Positions 25,219-35,173 of a DNA stretch of 58,685 nucleotides are shown here, piece by piece. This stretch comes from Methylobacterium terricola (GTDB lineage Bacteria; Pseudomonadota; Alphaproteobacteria; Rhizobiales; Beijerinckiaceae): NCBI RefSeq assembly GCF_006151805.1, contig NZ_VDDA01000027.1:1-58685 (forward strand). Direction: 5' to 3'. Made by a program: the position numbers and the translations under genes. Every line of letters begins with the position of its first letter. Position 1 is the first letter of the stretch. The notes beneath the pieces were generated by a model. The model made no database searches. It was given only the letters and a program-made list of their open reading frames with translations, and had not been told where the DNA came from.

Positions 25219-26791
25219 ACGCGAGCTCCCTTCGGTCGATGGTGCGCAGCGTGAACCGGAACGTCGTCCCACCCGCGGGACCCGCCTCGGCGAGGATCTT
25301 CCCACCATGGGATTCGACGATAGTGCGGCAGATCGAGAGGCCGACCCCCATCCCGTTCGCCTTCGTCGTTACGAAGGGCTGGAAGAGTTGTGCCGCGACC
25401 TCAGGGGCGATGCCGGTGCCTGTGTCCGACACCTGCACCTCGACCGAGCCCTCCGCCGACAGGGCTCTCGTCGCGACGACCAACTCGCGCTGTTCAGCCT
25501 CCTGCATCGCTTCGATGGCGTTGCGGATGAGGTTGAGCAGCACCTGCTGCACCTGGACGCGGTCGGCGAGGACGAGGGGCGCGTCCGGGTCGAGGTCGAA
25601 GCGCACGCGCACCCCCTTCTCCTTGGCGCCGACGAGGGCCAGGGCACTCGCCTCCTCGATCAGCTTGGGCAGGCTCTCGATGTGGCGCTCGCCCTCGCCG
25701 CGGGTCACGAACTCGCGCAGGTGGCGGATGACCTGCCCCGCCCGCAGCGCCTGCTCGGCGGCTTGGTTCACCGCTTCGGACAGCATGGGCACCTCCGCGC
25801 CCTCCATGCGGGACAGGATGCGGCGGCAGCCCTTGAGGTAGCTGGCGATGGCGGTCAGCGGCTGATTGATCTCGTGCGCGAGCGTCGAGGCCATCTCGCC
25901 GAGCGCCGTGAAGCGGGACATGTGGACGAGTTCGGATTGCAGCTCCTGCAGTCGCGTCTCGGTCTGCCTCCGCTCGGTCAGGTCGCGGATGAAGCCGGTG
26001 AAGTAGCGCTGGCCGCCTGAGCGCATCTCGCCGACCGAGAGCTCCATTGGGAAGGTCGAGCCGTCCTTGCGCTGGCCGACGACGACGCGGCCGATCCCGA
26101 TGATACGCCGCTCGCCCGTGGCGAGGTAGCGGTCCATGTAGGCGTCGTGCTGGGTCCGGTAGGGCTCCGGCATCAGCAGGCTGACGTTGCGGTCCACCAC
26201 TTCGCTCTCCGCGTAGCCGAACTGGCGCACGGCGGCGGCGCTGAACGACTTGATCCGGGCCTGCTCGTCGATGACGACCATGGCGTCGGGCACCGTCTCC
26301 AGGATCGAGCGCAGGTGCGCCTCGCGGGCCCGCAACTCCTCGTCGGCCCGTCTATGCTCGTGGATGCTGGTGACCACGCCCCGGTGTCGGAACGGCTTCC
26401 CGTCCGGACCGACCTGCACGGCACCGCGCGAGCGCAGCCAATGAGGGGGCCCATCGCGGCGCATGACGCGGTAATCGACCTCGTAGGTCCCGCCGCGCTC
26501 CAGCGCGTGCCGGATGGAGACCGACCTGGCCTCCTGGTCCTCGGGGTGCACGAGCGCCTGGATCGCCGCGAGGCTGTCCAGTCCCTCGGCCGGTACGCCG
26601 AACAGGGCTGCGCAGGTCGGGGAGACGGTGACGCGGCCGGTCGGGATGTCCAGGACCCAGGTGCAGATGCCCGCCTCGTCGAGGATGCTGCGGAAGTCCT
26701 CGGCGTTCAGCGGCATGCCGACGGACGGCGGTGGGTCGGCTTGGTCCTTCATGTCCATCGTGCCGCCGGGAGGCGGGTCCGCTTGCGCCAT
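25208..26791 (-). CDS. fixL: FixL-type heme-PAS oxygen sensor histidine kinase
   Basis: About 527 residues from ATG 26791 (an ATG at 26758 is equally possible). A first PAS domain (residues about 30-140) is followed by a heme-PAS domain with PYRTQHDAYMDRYLATGERR and IIGIGR. The His in QHDAYM matches the FixL heme ligand and the Arg in IIGIGR the O2-sensing Arg. Then a HisKA domain with LAHEINQPLTAIASYL (phospho-His) and a HATPase domain with NLIRNAIEAM and GMGVGLSICRTI. No membrane helices, so the sensor is soluble. Deoxy-heme turns the kinase on and FixJ is phosphorylated. Confidence 0.93.
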   Translation of the reverse strand: MAQADPPPGGTMDMKDQADPPPSVGMPLNAEDFRSILDEAGICTWVLDIPTGRVTVSPTCAALFGVPAEGLDSLAAIQALVHPEDQEARSVSIRHALERGGTYEVDYRVMRRDGPPHWLRSRGAVQVGPDGKPFRHRGVVTSIHEHRRADEELRAREAHLRSILETVPDAMVVIDEQARIKSFSAAAVRQFGYAESEVVDRNVSLLMPEPYRTQHDAYMDRYLATGERRIIGIGRVVVGQRKDGSTFPMELSVGEMRSGGQRYFTGFIRDLTERRQTETRLQELQSELVHMSRFTALGEMASTLAHEINQPLTAIASYLKGCRRILSRMEGAEVPMLSEAVNQAAEQALRAGQVIRHLREFVTRGEGERHIESLPKLIEEASALALVGAKEKGVRVRFDLDPDAPLVLADRVQVQQVLLNLIRNAIEAMQEAEQRELVVATRALSAEGSVEVQVSDTGTGIAPEVAAQLFQPFVTTKANGMGVGLSICRTIVESHGGKILAEAGPAGGTTFRFTLRTIDRRELAYAQ

Positions 26792-27090
26792 CGTGAGGTG
26801 GGCTCCGTCCGGCGAGGAGGGGGAAGCGGCCGGGACTGCCCTTCCAGGGCCGCATGCCGCGCCGCCCGCGTTACCAGGCCACCAGCTTGCGGCACCATTC
26901 CTGCCCGACCGGATCCACAACCTATACGCCGGGGTCGGCGCGCCTTTTCGATCCGTCCGAAGCTACCACGTCGACGCAAAGGCGGCGAACTTCATGATGC
27001 ACGTGACCGGCGCGGGGCCAGCCGCTTGGTGGAGGCGGCCCAGGGCGTGGCGCCGAGGTCGCGCTGCAGCAGAGATGAGGGCAAAGTCGC

Positions 27091-27717
27091 TCATGGCACC
27101 GCTCGCCGAATCGGGAGGGGCCGCGCGTGCCCGCCGACGCGCTTCGACGCGGCGGCGCAAGCGGGATATGCCAGCACTGCGGCGATGGTCAGCAACCCGC
27201 TCCACTGTCGGCCGGAATGCCAGCCAGCGAGCCCCGAGCCGGCCCGGAGCGTGACCGAGGCTTGGAGCAGGACCAAGGGTCCGTAGAGGAGGGGTCCATA
27301 GGGAACCCGGAGTCGCGCCACCGCCGGCAGGATGATGGGAGCGTGCCCGAACACCATCGACAGGACGAAGCCGATCAGGACGGCGTGGAGCGCGATGTCG
27401 TAGCCGAAGGCGGTCTCAGACGGCGGCTGGGCGATCAGGGCCAGGCCAGCGAGGCCGAGCCACGCATAATCCGCCAGCATGCAGGCGGCCATGAAGCGCG
27501 CCTGCCCGTCCCGGCGCACCGTCCGCACGGCGATGTCGTGCCTGACGAGCCAGCCCGTGAGGGTCAGGAGACCGGTGCCGGCCAGCGCCGCCCCAACCCA
27601 ATCGGCAAGCCCGCAGGCGGCGCCTACCAGCAGCAACGCACAGGCCCCCGCATAGAGCGGCAGTCCGCCGCGCCGGGGTGCGGTGTCAAACGGCATCGGA
27701 ACGGGGTTCATCCGCAC
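27091..27717 (-). pseudogene. Multi-spanning membrane protein, apparently missing its N-terminus
   Basis: A 208-residue frame with about six hydrophobic segments; conserved-looking stretches are VRHDIAVRTVRRDGQARF and FVLSMVFGHAPIILPAVARL. I recall larger relatives of about 380 residues with extra N-terminal helices, but cannot name the family. The only available starts (GTG 27717 or ATG six bases on) lie inside a 17-bp inverted repeat shared with 27886-27902, so the 5' end looks cut off by the inserted segment. Between here and fixL (26792-27090) I see no gene. Confidence 0.5.
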
Positions 27718-27902
27718 TTTCGATGCAGGCGAAAGATGGGCTTGCCGTCTAAGTCCTTGTTCCGGATCTGATTTCGAGCTTGACCTCCAAGGGGTTGGCT
27801 GACTCCACGGACAAGCTTCTGCAAATTATTAATAAGCCAATCTTTCCAATAATTTAGCGGCTGGGAGGCTCGACCGCTTGCACCAAAAGTGCGGATGAAC
27901 CC
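27704..27902. mobile_element. MITE-like segment with 28-bp imperfect terminal inverted repeats
   Basis: Positions 27704-27720 (GGGTTCATCCGCACTTT) are the exact reverse complement of 27886-27902. Going inward, 8 of 11 further bases match, giving about 25 of 28. The interior (~140 bp) is AT-rich (a run with AATTATTAATAAG near 27826) and has no gene. The reading frames on both sides begin inside the repeats. Likely the remains of an insertion sequence or a non-autonomous element; no target duplication is visible. Confidence 0.6.
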
Positions 27903-28698
27903 TTATTCCACGCCTAATCACACCCATGGCTTCCTCGGCCAGGACGGCAGCGACCCGCGGACGATGCTGGCGCAGGCACGAGGCCAGCTCGCCGCCTACC
28001 CGCAGGCGACCATCGTGGTGGGGCAGGCGGTCGATATCCGCGCCGGGCGGGACTTCACAGTCACCCTCGCAAGCGGCCAGACCCTGGACGCGGCCCGCCT
28101 CGTCCTCGCCTACGGCATCACGGATGTGCTTCCCGAGATCCAGGGCTTGGCGGAGCGATGGGGCAAGAGTGTCCTTCACTGCCCATACTGCCACGGCTAC
28201 GAGTTCGCAGACGGCAAGCTCGGCGTGTTAGCCGTGTCCCCCCTGTCCGCGCATCAGGCGTTGCTGATCGCGGAATGGGGGCCGACGACGCTCTACCTGA
28301 ACGGCGGGGACATGCCTGACGAGGCGACATGCGCCCGGCTCGCACGCCGCAATGTCGGGATCGAACCCGCCCCCGTGGTCGCCCTCGTCGGCGAGGGCGG
28401 GACGCTGTCGGGTTTGCGGCTCGATGACGGGCGCATGGCAGCCGTCGACGTTCTTTACCTCGCCCCGCGGACGCGTATGAACAGCCCGCTGGCGGAACGG
28501 CTCGGCTGCGCGCTCGACGAAGGACCGTTCGGTCCGGTCATCCGCACCGACGCCACCAAGCTGACGACGGTCGCAGGGGTGTACGCGGCCGGCGATATTG
28601 CCCGAGCACCCCACAGCGTGAGTTGGGCCGTGGCGGACGGGGTCACCGCGGGCATCTCGGTCCACCAATCCCTCGCGTTCCAGGACTTGGCCGCCTGA
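27889..28698 (+). pseudogene. Thioredoxin-reductase-like flavoprotein, 5'-truncated
   Basis: A 269-residue frame whose first real residues are HTHGFLGQDGSDP, which in full-length NAD(P)/FAD oxidoreductases of this type follow about 45-50 residues carrying the FAD-binding GxGxxG fold. That part is absent. What remains has the redox motif HCPYCHGYEF (C-x2-C), a degenerate NAD-binding region (GVLAVSPLSAHQALL) and TVAGVYAAGDIARAPHS (FAD contact). The apparent GTG start lies in the terminal inverted repeat at 27886-27902. Without the FAD Rossmann strand it is unlikely to work. Confidence 0.75.
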
Positions 28699-28972
28699 CG
28701 GCGTGAGACCGACAATGCTTCCGGACCGGCGAACCGGCGACGGGCCCTCGCCCCTCTGCCCGGACCGCAAGCATCGAGCACGGAACCGGCAAGGGGCCGC
28801 CCGCGGTCGGACAGGTCCCTGTCCAGGAGCATGCTACGCCGGTGTGCTCGTGGGAGCGCGCGACCTGCTTGCCGACCGGGCGATGGATCAGGTCCGCCGA
28901 CATTGCGGACCACGGGGGTGAAGCGGGAGCGCAACCTCTGTCGGGCGAGGCCACGAGCCCGTGACGCAGGGT

Positions 28973-31900
28973 TCAGCCAGCCGGGATGCCGCGTGCGGCC
29001 GGAGCATTGGCCTGGCCGGCCTTCGTCCCCGTGGCCTTACGCCCCGAGAAGGCTCGGGCGATCAGCACGTAGAAGAGCGGCGTGACGAAGACGGCGAGCA
29101 CCGTCGCGGTGACCATGCCGCCGAGCACGCCGGTGCCGATGGCCCTCTGGCTGTTCATGCTGGCCCCACTGGCGACGGCGAGCGGCACCACGCCGAGGAT
29201 GAAGGCGAACGAGGTCATGACGATGGGCCGGAAGCGCAGCTCGCACGCCTCCAGCGCCGCCTCGTGCAGAGACCGGCCCTGCGCGACGAGGTCCTTGGCC
29301 ACCTCAATGATCAGGATGGCGTTCTTCACCGTCAGGCCGATCACCGTGATCAGGCCGACCTTGAAGTAGACGTCGTTGGGCATGTCCCGAAGCAGCATGG
29401 CGAAGACCGCGCCGGCCACGCCGGTCGGCACGACGAGCAGCACGGCGAGGGGTATCGACCAGCTCTCGTAGAGCGCCGCGAGGCAGAGGAAGACACAGAA
29501 CAGCGCCAGGGCGAGCAGGTAGATCGCCTGGGAGCCCGAGAGCTTCTCCTGCAGCGATTGCCCCGTCCAGGCGAAGTCGAAGCCCGGCGGCAATTGCCCG
29601 GCCAGCCGCTCCATCTCGGCCATGGCATCGCCGCTGGCGTAGCCGGGGGCCGCGCTGCCGGAGATCTTGATGCTCGGGTAGCCGTTGAAGCCCACGACCT
29701 GCGACGGGCCCATCGTCCACTGCACCCGCGAGAAGGATTGGAACGGCACCATCTGGCCCTTGGCGTTGCGCACGTTGAGATCGAGCAGGTCCTCGGCCCT
29801 CATCCGCCGGGACGCCTCGGCCTGGACGATGACCCGCTGCATGCGGGCCTGATTCGGGAAGTCGTTGACGTAGGCCGAGCCGAGGCTCGTCGAGAGCGCG
29901 TCGTTGATGTCGGCGAAGGTGACGCCGAGCGCGTTCGCCTTCTGCCGGTCGAGGACGAGTTCGATCTGCGGCGCGGTCGGCAGCCCCTCGACGTAGACGC
30001 CAGCGAGGACCGGGCTCTGGCTCGCCGCCTTCAGCAACTGGTCGCGCGCGGCCGCCAACGCCGCATGGCCCTGCTGGCCCTTGTCCTGGAGGCGGAAGGC
30101 GAAGCCGCTGGAGTTGCCGAGCGAGTCGATGGCCGGCGGCGACAGCGACATGGCGATGGCGTCCGGCATCCCCCCGAGCGCGGCGTTGGCGCGGGCGGCG
30201 ATGGCGTCGGCGCCGTCGTCCGGGCCGCGCTCGCCCCAGGGCTTCAGCCCGACGAAGTTGAGCGCCGCGTTCTGGCCCTGGCCGGAGAAGCCGAAGCCGA
30301 GCAGCAGGGTCTGGCTGTCGATGCCTGGCTCCCTGGCGAAGTGCTCTTCGATGCGCTTGGCCATATCGAGGGTGCGCCCGGAGGCCGATTCCGGCGGGGT
30401 CTGCACGTCGACGATGACGTAGCCCTGGTCCTCGATGGGCAGGAAGCTCGACGGCATGCGCAGGTACCCCCAGCCGAGGGCGGCCACGAGCAGCGCGTAG
30501 ACGAGGAGCGCCCGCACCGGCCGGCGCAGCAGCCCGGCGACGCCGGAGCGATAAGCCAGCGTGCCGGCCCGGAAGCGGCGGTTGAACCAGCCGAAGAACC
30601 CGCCCCTGGCGTGGCCGTGCCCGGCCTCGACGGGCTTGAGCAGCGTGGCGCACAAGGCCGGCGTCAGCGACAGGGCCAGGAAGGCCGAGAAGGCGATGGA
30701 GGTCGCCATGCTGACCGCGAACTGGCGGTAGATCACCCCGACCGAACCGGGGAAGAAGGCGAGCGGCACGAACACCGTCACCAGCACCGAGGTGATGCCG
30801 ATGATGGCGCCGGTGATCTGGCCCATGGCCTTGGCGGTGGCTTCCTTCGGCGGCAGCCCCTCCTCGCCCATGATGCGCTCGACGTTCTCGACCACGACGA
30901 TGGCGTCGTCGACGAGGATGCCGATGGCGAGCACCATGCCGAACATCGTCAGCACGTTGATCGAGAAGCCGGCGAGCAGCAGCGCGCCGCAGGTGCCGAG
31001 CAGCGCCACGGGCACGACGATGGTCGGGATCAGGGTGTAGCGGACGTTCTGCAGGAACAGGAACATCACGGCGAAGACGAGCGCCATCGCCTCGGCCAGC
31101 GTCATCAGCACCTTCCGGATCGACACCTCGATGAAGGGGGTGGTGTCGTAGGGGACCGTGACGCGGACGTTGGCCGGCAGCGTGCGCTGGAGCTGGGCGA
31201 GCTTCGCCCTCACGCCGCTGGCGGCGGCGAGCGCGTTCGCGCCGGGCGCGAGCTGGATGCCGATGCCGGCGGCGGGGCGCCCGTCGAGGCGGGTCTGCAT
31301 CGCGTAGGACTGTCCGCCGAGCTCGACCTCAGCGACGTCGCGCAGGCGCACCAGAGAACCGTCGGGGTTGGCGCGCAGCACGATTTCACCGAACTCGGCC
31401 GGTGTGGTCAGTTGCCCCTTCACCAACACGTTCGCGGCGATGCGCTGGCCCTCCGTCGCCGGCTGGGCGCCGACGACGCCCGAGGCGACCTGCGCGTTCT
31501 GCGCTCCGACCGCGGCTGTCACGTCGCCCGGCGTCATGCCGAGACCGACGAGCTTGACCGGGTCGATCCAGATGCGCAGCGCCTTCTCGGACGAGAACAG
31601 GGTCGCCCGGCCGACGCCCGGCACCCGCCGCAGCTCACCGAGGAGGCGGCGAGCGGCGAGGTCGCCGAGGTCGGTCTCGCTCATGGTGCCGTCCTTGTAG
31701 GAGACGGTGACGAACTGGAGGAAGCTGGTGCTGGCCTCCTCGACGATGACGCCCTGCTGGGTCACCGCACGTGGAAGGCGCGCCTCGATGCGCTTGATCC
31801 GGTTCTGGACCGCGACCGTCGCCTTCGACGGGTCCGAGCCCGGCGCGAACGAGGCCGTGATCTGCGCCATTCCGGAGGTGTCGCTGGTGCTCTCGAAGTA

Positions 31901-32128
31901 CATCAGCCCCGGGATGCCGTTGAGCTCCTCCTCGATGATGCGGGTGACGCCGTCGTAGAGCCGCTCCGGCGGGGAGCCGGGATAGGTCGCCGTCACCTGG
32001 ATCGTGACCGGGGCGACGTCAGGGTACTGCGAGACCGGCAGGTAGGCGATGGAGATTACCCCCACCAGCATGATGAAGATGGAGACCGCCCAGGCGAAGA
32101 TCGGGCGCGCGATGAAGAAGCGGGTCAT
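28973..32128 (-). CDS. RND multidrug efflux pump, HAE1 (AcrB-like) family
   Basis: A 1051-residue inner-membrane proton-driven transporter. Start MTRFFIARPIFAWAVSIFIM is the family's typical N-terminus. Twelve helices and two large periplasmic loops fit length; the helix-4 proton relay GILVDDAIVVVENV (Asp pair) and the helix-10 segment with GLTVKNAILIIEVAKD (Lys) are present. It works with the adaptor encoded just upstream (19-base gap) and an outer-membrane factor that is not in this window. The 270-bp gap 28699-28972 shows no gene. Confidence 0.95.
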   Translation of the reverse strand: MTRFFIARPIFAWAVSIFIMLVGVISIAYLPVSQYPDVAPVTIQVTATYPGSPPERLYDGVTRIIEEELNGIPGLMYFESTSDTSGMAQITASFAPGSDPSKATVAVQNRIKRIEARLPRAVTQQGVIVEEASTSFLQFVTVSYKDGTMSETDLGDLAARRLLGELRRVPGVGRATLFSSEKALRIWIDPVKLVGLGMTPGDVTAAVGAQNAQVASGVVGAQPATEGQRIAANVLVKGQLTTPAEFGEIVLRANPDGSLVRLRDVAEVELGGQSYAMQTRLDGRPAAGIGIQLAPGANALAAASGVRAKLAQLQRTLPANVRVTVPYDTTPFIEVSIRKVLMTLAEAMALVFAVMFLFLQNVRYTLIPTIVVPVALLGTCGALLLAGFSINVLTMFGMVLAIGILVDDAIVVVENVERIMGEEGLPPKEATAKAMGQITGAIIGITSVLVTVFVPLAFFPGSVGVIYRQFAVSMATSIAFSAFLALSLTPALCATLLKPVEAGHGHARGGFFGWFNRRFRAGTLAYRSGVAGLLRRPVRALLVYALLVAALGWGYLRMPSSFLPIEDQGYVIVDVQTPPESASGRTLDMAKRIEEHFAREPGIDSQTLLLGFGFSGQGQNAALNFVGLKPWGERGPDDGADAIAARANAALGGMPDAIAMSLSPPAIDSLGNSSGFAFRLQDKGQQGHAALAAARDQLLKAASQSPVLAGVYVEGLPTAPQIELVLDRQKANALGVTFADINDALSTSLGSAYVNDFPNQARMQRVIVQAEASRRMRAEDLLDLNVRNAKGQMVPFQSFSRVQWTMGPSQVVGFNGYPSIKISGSAAPGYASGDAMAEMERLAGQLPPGFDFAWTGQSLQEKLSGSQAIYLLALALFCVFLCLAALYESWSIPLAVLLVVPTGVAGAVFAMLLRDMPNDVYFKVGLITVIGLTVKNAILIIEVAKDLVAQGRSLHEAALEACELRFRPIVMTSFAFILGVVPLAVASGASMNSQRAIGTGVLGGMVTATVLAVFVTPLFYVLIARAFSGRKATGTKAGQANAPAARGIPAG

Positions 32129-32147
32129 GGCGGCGTGATCCCGACGG

Positions 32148-33326
32148 TCAGGACTTCGCGGAGGCGGAGGCATTGCGGGGCGCCTGCCAGGGGGACGGGT
32201 TCACCGCCATGCCGGGCTGCAGCCTCTGGAAGCCCTCGACCACGACGGTCTCCCCGGCCTTGAGACCGTCCTCGACGATCCAGCCGGCATCAGTCAGCGC
32301 CCCCGCGCGGACGGGGCGCAGCGCCACGGTCCGGTCCTCGGCAACGACGTAGACCTGGGCGACGCCGGCGCTGCTGCGCTGGATGGCCTGGGCCGGGAGA
32401 ATGACCGCACCCGGCAGCGTGCCCTGCGCGACGCGGACGCGGACATATGTGCCTGGAAGCAGGGCGACCTTCGGGTTCGGGAACGTGGCGCGGAGGCTGA
32501 CCTGCCCGGTGCCGGGATCGACGCTGACGTCGGTGAACAGCAATCGCCCGGCATCGGCATGGAGTGAGCCATCGGGCAGTACCAACCGCACCTCGGTCTC
32601 CTCCTGCCCCGAGGCGCGCTCGGCGAGACGGCTCGGGTCGGCGGCCGAGGCGTTGAAGTCGGCGAAGATCGGGTCGACCTGCTGGATCAGGGCCAGCTTG
32701 GTCGCGTCGCCCTGGCCGACGAGCGCCCCCTCGGTGACGAGGGCCCGGCCGATGCGGCCGGCGATGGGCGCGCGCACGGTGGCGTAGTCGAGGTCGATCC
32801 GGGCGCGGGCGAGTTGCGCCTTGGCGCTCGCGACGTCGGCCTCGGCTTGGCGCAGGGCGGCGACCGCGATGTCCTGCTGGGCGGCGCTCGCCGCCTGGCG
32901 CTCCAACAGGGTTTCGGTGCGCTCCGACTGGCGCTGCGCCTGGACCTTGGTCGCCTCCGCGCGGGCGAGCGCGGCGGCCTTGGCGTCGACCTCGGCACGG
33001 TAGATGGCGGGGTCGATCCGGAAGAGGACGTCGCCCTTGGCCACGAGGCTGCCTTCCTCGAAGGCGCGCTCCTGGACGATGCCGGAGACCTGGGCCCGGA
33101 CCTCGGCGACCCGCGTCGAGGTCAGGCGGCCCGGCAGGTCGAGGGTGCGCGGCACCGTGACCGCCGCGACCGTGACCGTCGAGACGTCGGGCGCGGCGCC
33201 CGCCGTACCGGGCCCGCCCGCGGGCTGGCCGTCTGCCGCCGGCTTGCAGCCTTGCAGGGCGAGGATGGCGAGGCAGGCGGCGGCGACGAGGACCGGCGTC
33301 CGGTGGAGGGAGGTGGGAATCGACAT
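32148..33326 (-). CDS. RND efflux periplasmic adaptor (membrane fusion) protein
   Basis: A 392-residue lipoprotein adaptor. Signal peptide with lipobox LALQGC (Cys near residue 27), lipoyl-like half motifs (RAQVSGIVQERAFEEGSLVA), a long alpha-hairpin of Ala/Gln/Arg-rich coiled coil (residues about 105-165), YATVRAPIAGRIGR, and the beta-barrel/membrane-proximal domains. It bridges the RND pump to an outer-membrane channel. Between the ABC exporter and the RND gene, 26 and 19 bases from each. Confidence 0.93.
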   Translation of the reverse strand: MSIPTSLHRTPVLVAAACLAILALQGCKPAADGQPAGGPGTAGAAPDVSTVTVAAVTVPRTLDLPGRLTSTRVAEVRAQVSGIVQERAFEEGSLVAKGDVLFRIDPAIYRAEVDAKAAALARAEATKVQAQRQSERTETLLERQAASAAQQDIAVAALRQAEADVASAKAQLARARIDLDYATVRAPIAGRIGRALVTEGALVGQGDATKLALIQQVDPIFADFNASAADPSRLAERASGQEETEVRLVLPDGSLHADAGRLLFTDVSVDPGTGQVSLRATFPNPKVALLPGTYVRVRVAQGTLPGAVILPAQAIQRSSAGVAQVYVVAEDRTVALRPVRAGALTDAGWIVEDGLKAGETVVVEGFQRLQPGMAVNPSPWQAPRNASASAKS

Positions 33327-33352
33327 GGGGATGGTCCGTTGGTGCCGGGCCG

Positions 33353-35170
33353 TCAGGCGGCCTTGCGCACGAGGCGCGCATAGGCGCCGTCGCGGGCCAG
33401 GAGGGTTTCGTGCGTTCCGCTCTCGACCACCGTTCCGCGGTCCAGCACGACGATCTGGTCGGCTCGGCGCACGGTCGACAGGCGGTGGGCGATGGTGATG
33501 GTCGTGCGCGGCTTGCCCGGCCGAGCCAAGGCCTCGACCACCGCCCGCTCCGTGGCGGTGTCGAGCGCGCTCGTCGCCTCGTCGAGCAGCAGGACCCGGG
33601 GATCGCGCAGGATGGTGCGCGCCAGGGAGAGACGCTGTCTATCGCCGCCGGAGAAGCGGTGCCCCCGCTCGCCCACGACGGTGTCGTAGCCGTCGGGCAG
33701 GGCCGCGATCAGGTCGTGCAACTGGGCGATGCGCGCCGCCTCGACCATCTGCGCCACCGTGGCCTCGGGCCGGGCGAACAGAAGGTTCTCGGCGATGCTG
33801 GCGTGGAGGAGGAACGGGTCCTGCGTCACCACCCCGAGGACCTCGGAGAGCGAACGCATGCTCAGGTCCCGCACGTCGACGCCGTCGTAGATGACGGCGC
33901 CGCCATCGACGTCGTGGAGGCGTGCCAGGATATGACCGAGGGTCGACTTGCCCGAGCCGGTCGCGCCGACGATGGCGGTGTGCGAGCCGGCGGGGATGTC
34001 CACCGTGACGCCGCGCAGGGTGGCGGGTCCCGACCCGTCGTAGGAGAACGTCACGCCATCGAGGCGCACGTGGCCGGCGACCTTCGAAGGATCGAGGGTG
34101 ACGGCGTCCGGTCGTTCGGTGATGCCGGCCGGCTTGTCGAGGTACTCGAAGATGCGGGCGAACAGCGCCCGCGCCTTGCGGGCCTCGACGCCCGTGCGCA
34201 GAACCTCCTCCAGCGGGAACAGCATCTGCTCCTGAAGGGCGATCATGGCGACGAGCGTGCCGATGGTCATGGCCGTCCCGGCGTTCATCATCCAGCCGCC
34301 GAGGAACAGCGTGAGGGCCGGCAGGGCCTGAAGCACCAGGTCGATGACGGACCACTGCCACTGCCCGGCCGTGTGGGACCGGACCTCCAGGTTCGCCACC
34401 TCACGCGAGGCCCGCGTGAAGCGCTCGACCAGGTGCCGGGTGCGGCCCGTCGTGCGGGCGAGGACGATGCCCGAGACCGACAGGGACTCCTGCACCGCCG
34501 AGGTCATCTCGGCGATCCGCTCCTGCTGCGCGTAGGTGGTCTCCTCGCGCATCCGGCCGACGCGGTTGCTGATCCAGGTCGCCAGCGGCAGCACCAGGAA
34601 GGAGAAAAGGGCTAACCGCCACTCCAGCAGCAGCATCGCGGCCGCGGTCATCGCGACCGCGCTGGCGTTGCGCGTCGCCTCGCCCGCGGTGTGGGTGACG
34701 AGCGCCTGGAGGGCGCCGATGTCGCTCGCGATGCGCGACTGGATGTCCCCGCCCCGGGTCGCCGTGAAGAAGCCGAGAGGCAGCGACTGGAGGTGCGCGT
34801 ACACGCGCACCCTGAGGTCGTGCATCAGCTCCTGCCCGACCTTCGCAGTGACGAGGGCCTGGAGCACGCCGATGCCGGCGCCGAGCGCGGCGAGGCCGAC
34901 GAGGCTTCCCGCGAGCAGCCCGAGCAGCCGCACGTCGCCGCGCGGCAGCGCGACATCGATGATCTCCCGGAGGAGGAACGGCGCGGCGAGCCCCGCCGCC
35001 GTCGCGAGCGCGATGAGCAGGAGGACGAGCGCGATCCGGCCCGCGTAGGGATGGAACAGGCCGAGGATGCGCGCCGCGGATACGTGCCTGGATGCCACCT
35101 CGCCGTAAGCGTCGTCGCTCTCGTCCGGGGCATGGGCCGCGGCGAGTTCGGGCGTCGATGAATATGCCAT
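33353..35170 (-). CDS. ABC exporter, fused permease and ATPase
   Basis: A 605-residue half-transporter. Residues about 45-330 form six helices; the ATPase domain has Walker A GATGSGKST (near 395), Q-loop VTQDPFLL, signature FSGGDRQRLSLAR (SGGDR replaces the usual SGGQR), Walker B VLLLDEATSALD and IAHRLSTV. Family: multidrug/lipid ABCB-type exporter, acting as a dimer. Lies 3 bases after tetR and upstream of the RND pair, so one operon encodes two types of exporter. Substrate unknown. Confidence 0.9.
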   Translation of the reverse strand: MAYSSTPELAAAHAPDESDDAYGEVASRHVSAARILGLFHPYAGRIALVLLLIALATAAGLAAPFLLREIIDVALPRGDVRLLGLLAGSLVGLAALGAGIGVLQALVTAKVGQELMHDLRVRVYAHLQSLPLGFFTATRGGDIQSRIASDIGALQALVTHTAGEATRNASAVAMTAAAMLLLEWRLALFSFLVLPLATWISNRVGRMREETTYAQQERIAEMTSAVQESLSVSGIVLARTTGRTRHLVERFTRASREVANLEVRSHTAGQWQWSVIDLVLQALPALTLFLGGWMMNAGTAMTIGTLVAMIALQEQMLFPLEEVLRTGVEARKARALFARIFEYLDKPAGITERPDAVTLDPSKVAGHVRLDGVTFSYDGSGPATLRGVTVDIPAGSHTAIVGATGSGKSTLGHILARLHDVDGGAVIYDGVDVRDLSMRSLSEVLGVVTQDPFLLHASIAENLLFARPEATVAQMVEAARIAQLHDLIAALPDGYDTVVGERGHRFSGGDRQRLSLARTILRDPRVLLLDEATSALDTATERAVVEALARPGKPRTTITIAHRLSTVRRADQIVVLDRGTVVESGTHETLLARDGAYARLVRKAA

Positions 35171-35173
35171 GGC

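Noticed and set aside
28961..32263. 1100-codon open frame on the plus strand
   Set aside because: It is antisense to the RND pump, has the Glu/Asp/Arg/His-rich composition of a high-GC shadow frame, and shows no domain.
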